From JAAFIP01 sp031431335 (GTDB lineage: Bacteria; Pseudomonadota; Gammaproteobacteria; Burkholderiales; Burkholderiaceae_C): DNA of 10,519 bases. Positions 5,569 to 10,519 of this stretch are shown here, piece by piece (within the stretch, counting starts at the first letter, position 1; the number at the start of each line of letters is the position of its first letter). The DNA lies in the NCBI GenBank assembly GCA_031431335.1, contig JANPDG010000195.1:1-10519 (forward strand), in the 5' to 3' direction. The translations under genes and the position numbers were made by a program. The notes beneath the pieces are model-generated. The model saw nothing but the letters and a program-made list of their open reading frames with translations. It was not told the origin of the DNA and did not search any database.

Positions 5569-5992
5569 GTACACGAAAGCGATGCCCTGCAAGGATATCG
5601 ACCGTCGTATAAATGCGTCTGTCAGAAATTTTGTATGTGTGGCACACCATTCCACAAAAGAAAACATGACCTTGCAGTAACGCTCTTGTATTGACGCCAG
5701 AAATAGCGCCATTGCGTCAAGGTCAATCAAAGAGGCCTGGTGGCCGGCGTTATCCGCTTGCAAGAGCCCACCGCGCCACCCAGAACCCGGCGCTACCTGC
5801 CGCACTGGGCCTGAATTTGCTTGCTGGGTGTTTAATGAAATCAGGCCATTGGCGCACCAAATCAAGAAAAGTCCATATAAATCAATAGGTTGTAAATTTT
5901 AATTTACTTGCTGGGCATTTGATGGAGCCGTATGGTCATCAAGGGGGCCAGGCTCGATTTACCAACAACTAATCAAAACAAAAGGCACCCAC
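5569..5992. other. Gap without a recognisable gene
   Basis: The 424 bases between the methyltransferase and the DUF2130 gene. Open frames exist on both strands (minus 5398-5865 and plus 5691-5888), but neither shows a family motif and the minus one runs into the methyltransferase. The visible structure is an imperfect 24-base direct repeat (5814-5837 and 5901-5924). AAAGG at 5981-5985 is the ribosome site for the next gene. Confidence 0.5.
5814..5924. repeat. Imperfect 24-base direct repeat, two copies
   Basis: AATTTGCTTGCTGGGTGTTT plus AATG (5814-5837) and AATTTACTTGCTGGGCATTT plus GATG (5901-5924) match at 20 of 24 positions, and all four differences are transitions. Starts are 87 bases apart. 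It may be a duplicated target, attachment-like site or decayed tandem segment upstream of the DUF2130 gene. Confidence 0.5.
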
Positions 5993-7414
5993 ATGCATGA
6001 AATTATCTGCCCCCACTGCAACAAAGCATTCAAAATCGACGAGGCGGGGTATGCGGATATCCTGAAACAAGTGCGCGATGGCGCGTTCGAGCAGCAGTTG
6101 CACGAACGCCTTGAATTGGCCGAGCAAGACAAACGCAATGCTGTCGAACTTGCCCAGGCCCAGGTGGCCAGCGCCATGCAGAAGACTGCGGTAGCCAAGG
6201 ATTCCGAAATCCAGGCACTCAGGGCCAAGCTGGATGCCGGTGAGGTGGCGCGCAAGCTGGCCGTGACCGAGGCCCTGAGTGCTGTACACAAAGAGCGTGA
6301 CGCGCTGGCGAACGAACTTGCGCAGGCTAAGCGCGACAGGCAAGCTGCCGCAGAGCTAGCTGATGCCAAGCTGGTAAGCGGGCTACAAAATGCCGCTGCA
6401 ACCAAGGACGCGGAAATTCAGGGTCTAAAGGCCAAACTGGACGCCACGGGTGTTGTACAAAAGCTCGCGATTACCGAGGCGGTTGGCGTGGTTGAGAGGG
6501 AACGCGACGCGCTGAAAAACGGCCTGGCGCGGGCTGAGCTTGAGAAACAACTCGCAGAGAAGTCGCTCAAAGACAAGTTTGAGACGCAGATTAAAGATCG
6601 CGATGACGCGATAGAGCGCCTGCGCGACATGAAGGCGCGCCTGTCCACCAAGATGGTGGGCGAAACGCTGGAGCAGCACTGCGAGACGGAGTTCAACCGC
6701 ATTCGCGCGACAGCGTTTCCCAGGGCCTATTTTGAGAAAGACAATGACGCGCGGACGGGCAGCAAGGGGGACTACATTTTTCGTGACTTGGACGAAGCGG
6801 GCACGGAGATCGTCTCGATCATGTTCGAGATGAAGAACGAAAACGACCGTATCCTTTCGAGCAACACGACAAAGAACAAAAACGAGGATTTTCTGAAGGA
6901 GCTGGATAAAGATCGCCTTGAGAAGGGGTGCGAGTATGCCGTGCTGGTCTCTCTGCTGGAGCCGGACAGTGAGCTGTACAACACCGGGATTATTGACGTG
7001 TTCCACCGCTACCCAAAGATGTACATCGTTCGCCCACAGTTCTTTATTCCCATCATCACGCTGCTGAGGAATGCGGCGATGAACTCGCTCAAGTACAAAT
7101 CAGAGCTCGCGCTAGTGAGGGCGCAGAACATTGATATCACCAACTTCGAGAACAACCTCGAAACATTCAAGACGGCATTTGCGCGAAACTACGACCTCGC
7201 ATCCAGTAGCTTCAAAAAGGCAATCGATGAGATCGATAAATCTATCGACCACCTGCAGAAAACGAAGGACGCTTTGCTTGGCACAGATCGAAACCTTCGT
7301 CTTGCGAACGATAAGGCACAAGACGTAACGATCAAGAAGCTGACGAGGGGCAACCCGACGATGGCGGCAAAATTCTCCGAATTAAAGACTTCTGGTTCGC
7401 TTGAGGCTGAATGA
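5993..7414 (+). CDS. DUF2130 domain protein, predicted nuclease-like
   Basis: A 473-residue cytoplasmic protein with three parts. Residues 1-20 hold a single CPHC zinc-knuckle-like motif (Cys6, Cys9). Residues 25-220 are a long charged coiled coil that includes an internal duplication (52-113 and 121-182). Residues 225-465 are the conserved DUF2130 domain, recognised from FNRIRATAFPRAYFEKDNDA, then RTGSKGDYIFRD, MFEMKNEND, EDFLKELDKDR, EYAVLVSLLEPDSELYNTGI and RPQFFIPIITLLRNAAMNS. Asp260 in KGDYIF and Glu279/Lys281 in FEMK are spaced like the D and ExK of PD-(D/E)xK nucleases; activity is inference, and the family's role is not established to my knowledge. The ATG at 5993 has AAGG seven bases upstream. 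It lies downstream of a restriction-modification pair and may be a further defence component, but the 424-base gap makes a shared transcript uncertain. Its last codons overlap the next small ORF. Confidence 0.88.
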   Translation: MHEIICPHCNKAFKIDEAGYADILKQVRDGAFEQQLHERLELAEQDKRNAVELAQAQVASAMQKTAVAKDSEIQALRAKLDAGEVARKLAVTEALSAVHKERDALANELAQAKRDRQAAAELADAKLVSGLQNAAATKDAEIQGLKAKLDATGVVQKLAITEAVGVVERERDALKNGLARAELEKQLAEKSLKDKFETQIKDRDDAIERLRDMKARLSTKMVGETLEQHCETEFNRIRATAFPRAYFEKDNDARTGSKGDYIFRDLDEAGTEIVSIMFEMKNENDRILSSNTTKNKNEDFLKELDKDRLEKGCEYAVLVSLLEPDSELYNTGIIDVFHRYPKMYIVRPQFFIPIITLLRNAAMNSLKYKSELALVRAQNIDITNFENNLETFKTAFARNYDLASSSFKKAIDEIDKSIDHLQKTKDALLGTDRNLRLANDKAQDVTIKKLTRGNPTMAAKFSELKTSGSLEAE

Positions 7415-7542
7415 ATTTGAAATTTCGCAGCTATTCAGATCCGTCGGGCTGGCGCGATGGCCCGACGGGCAAAATCTACCTGGCGTATCTGCGCGACCCA
7501 GATGGCAACAAGATCTGCGCGTTGCATCGGCCTGCTAAGTAA
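7411..7542 (+). CDS. 43-residue ORF resembling a VOC/glyoxalase C-terminus
   Basis: The ATG shares four bases (ATGA) with the stop of the DUF2130 gene, so ribosomes could restart there. The product ends PTGKIYLAYLRDPDGNKICA then LHRPAK. That is the last strand of vicinal-oxygen-chelate (glyoxalase/bleomycin-resistance) proteins, whose ends typically read YxAYxRDPDGNKxCAxH, with the metal-binding glutamate near this point. About 80-90 residues of a normal VOC domain are missing, so it is most simply the leftover end of a broken gene whose upstream part was replaced by the DUF2130 gene. A real translated small protein cannot be excluded, because the overlap gives it a natural way to be expressed. 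Confidence 0.5.
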   Translation: MNLKFRSYSDPSGWRDGPTGKIYLAYLRDPDGNKICALHRPAK

Positions 7543-7546
7543 AGCC

Positions 7547-7576
7547 TAGTGCGCTGCGGTTACCGGGGCCGCACTA
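7547..7576. terminator. Stem-loop between convergent genes
   Basis: TAGTGCG (7547-7553) and CGCACTA (7570-7576) form a seven-pair stem with GGTTACC in the loop. It sits between the end of the plus-strand DUF2130/VOC unit and the stop codon of the minus-strand ATPase gene, which is inside the right arm. The position suits a shared terminator; there is no T run. Confidence 0.4.
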
Positions 7577-8860
7577 CACACCCTGCCATAGCAACGACAC
7601 CGGTCCTGCGTGCAGCTTTTCGTCAAATGGTGTGATGCGGTCGTGGTCGTGCAGCACCAGGCCTTGCACAAACTTATCGCCAACGGCGGCTTGCAGTTGA
7701 CGCAGGCCGCGTAGGTCATTGGTGCGCACGGTGGCCGAGGCTTTGACTTTGATGCCGATCACGCGCCCGCGCCGGTCTTCAATGACCAAGTCCACCCCGT
7801 CTTGCTCTTTGGTGCGAAAGTGTGATATGCGAAAGCGCTTGTCTGACCAGGTGGCGAGCTTGAGCACTTCGGACACCACAAAGTTCTCTAGTAGCGGGCC
7901 CCACGGGGTGCGTTCGCCATGACTGACGGTATAGCGGTCTTTTTGTAGTTGGGCGGGCGACACATCGCGCAGCGCCGCTAACAAACCAGTGTCCAGAAAA
8001 TGCAGCTTGGGCGTTTTGGTAAGGCGGCTGACTGCATTGCTAGACCAGGGCGGTAGCATGCGCGTTAAGAAGAGCCGCTCTAATATGCCTACATATTTCT
8101 GTGCTGTGGGTACCGTAAGGCCGAGCGCAGCGCCGTAGCTGCTGTGGTTGACGAGCTGCCCGGCGTGCGCTGCCAGCATGTCCAGCAGGCGCGGCATGCG
8201 GCCGAGTTGGTCAATGTTGGCGATATCGCGTACATCGCGGTCAAGGATGAGGGCGACGTAGTCTTGTAGCCAGGTTTGGCGACGGCTGGCGCTGGTGCGG
8301 CGCAGGGCCTCGGGGTAGCCGCCTTTGAGCACGATGTCCATCAGTGCGTCGCCCACCACGGGGTTGGTCACGGCTGACAGGCCGCTGCCGTCAAAGAGCC
8401 GCTCGAGCAGGTCGCCCGGTGTGCCCGCCAGCTCGGCTTGGGCAAAGGGCAGCAGGGTGATGACTTCAAGCCGCCCTGCCAACGAGTCTGCCACAAGGGG
8501 CATAGCCATGAGGTTGGTGGAACCGGTCAGCAAAAAGCGGCCCGGTGCCTGGTCTTTGTCCACGCTTTCTTTGATGGCCAGCAGCAGGTCGGGCGCGCGC
8601 TGCACTTCGTCGATGACGGCTTGCTTTAAGCCACGCACAAAACCCGCAGGATCTGACCGTGCAGCAGCTAGCGTGGCGGGGTCGTCCAGGGTGATGTAGG
8701 GGCGGTCGCTGTTGGCATACAGCTTGGCCAAAGTGGTCTTGCCTGCCTGCCGTGGGCCCACTACCAGCACCACACGCGTGTCGTGCAAAGCGGTGGCAAT
8801 TTTGCTTTGCACATGGCGGGCGATAGCTGGGCTGGCGGATGGTGGGCTAGCAGGGGTCAT
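7574..8860 (-). CDS. AAA (AAA_14)/DUF4143 ATPase
   Basis: A 428-residue ATP-binding protein of the widespread AAA_14-DUF4143 type. Walker A is GPRQAGKT (residues 35-42, Lys41), Walker B is VIDEVQ (82-87, Asp84/Glu85) and a sensor-1-like strand is FLLTGSTN (109-116). Residues 225-295 (HSSYGAALGLTVPTAQKYVG, then ILERLFLTRMLPPW and KLHFLDTGLLAAL) are the DUF4143 winged-helix region. The C-terminal 100 residues (ENFVVSEVLKL, HFRTKEQDGVDLVIED, GIKVKAS) are the PD-(D/E)xK-like domain. Relatives usually read GIEVKAS; here residue 371 is Lys (codon AAA, 7748-7750), so the ExK glutamate is missing, while Asp357 and Lys373 remain. The biological role of this family is poorly defined; it is often found in variable regions. 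The gene stands alone, convergent with the DUF2130 unit. The start at 8860 lacks a clear ribosome site. Confidence 0.9.
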   Translation of the reverse strand: MTPASPPSASPAIARHVQSKIATALHDTRVVLVVGPRQAGKTTLAKLYANSDRPYITLDDPATLAAARSDPAGFVRGLKQAVIDEVQRAPDLLLAIKESVDKDQAPGRFLLTGSTNLMAMPLVADSLAGRLEVITLLPFAQAELAGTPGDLLERLFDGSGLSAVTNPVVGDALMDIVLKGGYPEALRRTSASRRQTWLQDYVALILDRDVRDIANIDQLGRMPRLLDMLAAHAGQLVNHSSYGAALGLTVPTAQKYVGILERLFLTRMLPPWSSNAVSRLTKTPKLHFLDTGLLAALRDVSPAQLQKDRYTVSHGERTPWGPLLENFVVSEVLKLATWSDKRFRISHFRTKEQDGVDLVIEDRRGRVIGIKVKASATVRTNDLRGLRQLQAAVGDKFVQGLVLHDHDRITPFDEKLHAGPVSLLWQGV

Positions 8861-8884
8861 GGCGCAAAATGGATGACTAAAAGC

Positions 8885-8921
8885 ATTGACTGATTGTAAT
8901 TTAAATATTGACTAATTTAAA
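8885..8921. promoter_or_regulatory. AT-rich duplicated motif upstream of the ATPase gene
   Basis: ATTGACT occurs at 8885-8891 and 8907-8913, and TAATTTAAA at 8897-8905 and 8913-8921, so the pair of motifs is repeated. It lies 25-61 bases upstream of the ATPase start and reads AGTCAAT twice on the gene's strand. Likely the promoter/operator zone; exact boxes cannot be fixed. Confidence 0.3.
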
Positions 8922-9042
8922 ATATAAGTGCGTCTATATTAAATTTTACATATGGCCGCATAGCCATCCCGCGTATTGCCTTGAGTTCGGCTTTGCCTTG
9001 CAGCGCGGCCACGGTGCGTGCGTTGCCGCGCAGGTTGCGCAC
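8917..9042 (-). other. Short unrecognised reading frame upstream of the ATPase
   Basis: From a GTG at 9042 the minus strand reads VRNLRGNARTVAALQGKAEL then KAIRGMAMRPYVKF, and stops at 8919-8917 (41 codons). The composition looks protein-like and the GC-rich codons match the flanking chromosomal genes, but I cannot place it in a family and there is no good ribosome site. It may be the tail of a lost gene, since the frame stays open a little further upstream. Low confidence. Confidence 0.2.
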
Positions 9043-9070
9043 ATGGGATGTTGTAGCGGGTTGCTGGCAT

Positions 9071-9101
9071 AATTACTGTGCATTTAGACAGCACAATTAC
9101 T
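9071..9101. promoter_or_regulatory. Repeat cluster upstream of the ORF6N minigene
   Basis: AATTACT occurs at 9071-9077 and 9095-9101, and TGTGC (9077-9081) is answered by GCACA (9091-9095) around a nine-base spacer. The arrangement, 45-75 bases before the ATG at 9146, looks like a regulator site for the minigene and the coupled glycosylase gene. Confidence 0.3.
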
Positions 9102-9145
9102 CGCATAAGCTGAGTTGAAATCAAACCCGCGCAAAGCGCACCCGT

Positions 9146-9397
9146 ATGACCATTAAGCCATCCGTCCATCCTGAAGAGCCTTTGCCAGCCTTGCAAAGTA
9201 TAGGGCTGGTTATCACTGTGCTGCGCGGGCAGCGGGTGATTTTTGATGCGGAGTTGGCGGCGCAGCATGACAGCTTTAGCCACACCACCCGCACGCAGCT
9301 AAAGCAAGTGTTTAACGCGCTACGCCAGCTGATGGTGCCGCCCGATCCACCCAAGCGGTCTATTGGGTTTGTGACGCCGCAGGACAAATCAAATTAG
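9146..9397 (+). pseudogene. Miniature ORF6N-family gene with lost middle
   Basis: An 83-residue ORF. Residues 15-39 (SIGLVITVLRGQRVIFDAEL then AA) match the start of the ORF6N domain found in phage and island regulators, usually xIRGQRVxLDxDLAxLYGV. Residues 40-80 (QVFNALRQLMVPPDPPKRSI then GFVTPQDK) match the usual C-terminal tail of the same proteins, xVFxAIRQLMxPPxPxxRxIGF. The 90-100 residues normally in between, including the DNA-binding part and coiled coil, are missing, yet the frame is kept. It is either a deletion pseudogene or a minimal derivative that is still translated. Its stop is one base before the next gene's ATG, so its translation could drive that gene. The upstream frame is closed by a TGA at 9116-9118, so the ATG at 9146 is the only likely start. 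Confidence 0.65.
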
Positions 9398-9398
9398 T

Positions 9399-10514
9399 AT
9401 GCCCACAGCTCCAATCACCCTAGACGCTTTGCGCCGCTACGCCGTGGCCCGCACGCTGTTCACGCCCACCACGTTGCCTGCAGCCATTAAGCGCTTGGGC
9501 TTTGTGCAGGCCGACCCGATTCGCGCGCCTGCGCGGGCGCAGGACCTGACTTTGCGGCACCGGGTGAAGGGCTATTGCGCGGGGGACTTGGAGCGGCGCT
9601 ATGCGGGGCTAGGCATAGAAGAAGACTTTTTTGTGAACTACGGCTTTGTGCCGCGCGCTACCCAGGCGCTCATGCACCCGCGCACGCCGCGTGTGGCCTG
9701 GCCCCCGGCGCGGGTGGCGCAGGCGCAGGCAGTGCTGGCGTATGTGAAAGAGCGCAGCCATGGCGCTGGCGGCGTGCACCCGCGTGAGGTGGACGCGCAT
9801 TTTGCCCATGGCCAGGCGACCAACTGGTTTGGCGGCACGTCTAGCGCCAGCACGCAGCTGCTAGACGCGATGCACTACCGGGGCATGCTGCGTATTGCCG
9901 GGCGAGTGAATGGGGTGCGCACGTATGCCGTGTCGCTGTCTGCGGCTGCAGCATTGGACGCTGCGCAAGCCATGGACGCTTTGATCGATGTGATTGTGCG
10001 CAAATATGCGCCGCTGCCCGAGCGCTCGCTGTCTGACCTGGTGCGCCTGCTGCGCGGCGGCGTGCCGCAGTGGGACACCCAGCGCGCCACTGCTTTGGCC
10101 CGCGCCAAGCAGCGGCTGGGCAGCGCCGTGCTGGGCGGCATCACCTGGTATTGGCCTCGCGGCGAGTCGCCCACCGCAGCGCGCTATACAACCCAAGACG
10201 ACCAGCCCGACAGCGTGCGCCTGCTGGCCCCGTTTGACCCACTGGTGTGGGACCGCCGCCGCTTTGAGCTGCTGTGGGGCTGGGCGTATCGGTTTGAGGC
10301 TTACACGCCCGCCCACAAGCGCGTGCGTGGCTACTACGCGCTACCCTTGCTGTGGCGCGACCAAGTAGTAGGGTGGGGCAACTTGGCCGTTGCAGACGGC
10401 GCGCTAACCGCTGAGCTGGGCTACACAGCTGGCAAGCCGCCGCGTGACAAAACTTTTAAGCAGGCGCTGGACGATGAGCTGGCGCGGATGCGCGTGTTTT
10501 TAGGCTGCAGTTAG
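9399..10514 (+). CDS. YcaQ/AlkX-type winged-helix DNA glycosylase
   Basis: A 371-residue protein of the HTH_42 (DUF1006) family, which includes E. coli YcaQ/AlkX (DNA crosslink glycosylase) and Streptomyces AlkZ. These enzymes cut the bond between damaged base and sugar to open interstrand crosslinks and remove bulky alkylated bases. Residues 29-57 contain FVQADPIRAPARAQDLTLRH: Gln37-Ala-Asp39 fits the QxD motif of the YcaQ/AlkX branch (AlkZ has QxQ). The C-terminal block LLAPFDPLVWDRRRFE (275-290) and the YTPAHKRVRGYYALPLLW stretch (302-319) are typical of the family. Length is normal and the stop is at 10512-10514. The gene starts one base after the ORF6N minigene's stop, so the two are probably co-translated. 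GC-rich codons match the chromosomal flank, so it likely marks the right border of the island. Confidence 0.88.
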   Translation: MPTAPITLDALRRYAVARTLFTPTTLPAAIKRLGFVQADPIRAPARAQDLTLRHRVKGYCAGDLERRYAGLGIEEDFFVNYGFVPRATQALMHPRTPRVAWPPARVAQAQAVLAYVKERSHGAGGVHPREVDAHFAHGQATNWFGGTSSASTQLLDAMHYRGMLRIAGRVNGVRTYAVSLSAAAALDAAQAMDALIDVIVRKYAPLPERSLSDLVRLLRGGVPQWDTQRATALARAKQRLGSAVLGGITWYWPRGESPTAARYTTQDDQPDSVRLLAPFDPLVWDRRRFELLWGWAYRFEAYTPAHKRVRGYYALPLLWRDQVVGWGNLAVADGALTAELGYTAGKPPRDKTFKQALDDELARMRVFLGCS

Positions 10515-10519
10515 CGTGG

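Noticed and set aside
5398..5865. 155-codon minus-strand open frame behind the methyltransferase
   Set aside because: It overlaps the conserved end of the methyltransferase (motifs IX-X) and shows no family motif or ribosome site.
5691..5888. 65-codon plus-strand open frame in the gap before DUF2130
   Set aside because: No ribosome site or motif; it runs through one copy of the 24-base repeat and looks accidental.
6425..7006. 193-codon minus-strand open frame
   Set aside because: Antisense shadow of the conserved DUF2130 domain.
1..10519. CRISPR arrays, tRNA or rRNA genes
   Set aside because: No regularly spaced repeats and no cloverleaf or rRNA-like stretches were seen on either strand.

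Overview
The window looks like a GC-rich betaproteobacterial chromosome, most likely Comamonadaceae (Rhodoferax/Polaromonas/Acidovorax-like). This is inferred from the GC-rich codon use of the outer genes and from AT-rich intergenic bits of the form CAAGCAGCTATAAAA, which are common in that family; it is not proven. It reads as an accessory (defence or mobile-type) island between two housekeeping-like genes: the 3' end of cobyric acid synthase (cobQ) on the left and a complete YcaQ/AlkX-type DNA glycosylase gene on the right.

Left part, 260-3700: mostly wreckage plus one intact gene. A minus-strand Bro-N prophage antirepressor-like gene has been cut in two: its upstream piece is at 2544-2609 and its downstream piece at 371-565. 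The two pieces rejoin in frame if the roughly 1.98-kb segment between two TCCAAT copies (560-565 and 2543-2548) is removed. That segment carries a HipA-like fragment (572-778) and an intact 501-residue Fic protein (932-2437, minus) with its own candidate promoter/operator. To the right are stop-containing pieces that resemble a UvrD-type helicase (2983-3069 and 3576-3683), flanking a DUF1016/YhcG-type nuclease gene that has lost its middle (3081-3574).

Centre, 3700-7550: genes of visibly lower GC. A GIY-YIG endonuclease (3769-4347) and a C5-cytosine DNA methyltransferase (4420-5568) stand 72 bases apart and look like a type II restriction-modification pair. A 424-base gap without a recognisable gene follows, holding a 24-base imperfect direct repeat. 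Then comes a DUF2130 protein (5993-7414) with an internally duplicated coiled coil and a PD-(D/E)xK-like motif, overlapped by four bases by a 43-codon ORF resembling the C-terminal end of a VOC/glyoxalase protein.

Right part, 7550-10519: a minus-strand AAA/DUF4143 ATPase (7574-8860) converges on the DUF2130 unit. A short ORF6N-derived minigene (9146-9397), apparently N- and C-terminal ends joined with the middle lost, ends one base before the start of the YcaQ/AlkX-like gene (9399-10514).

Functionally, the likely active set is a restriction-modification pair, a Fic enzyme, a DUF2130 protein, a DUF4143 ATPase and a DNA-repair glycosylase. A recurring theme is genes that keep their ends but have lost their middles, which points to repeated gain and decay at this locus.
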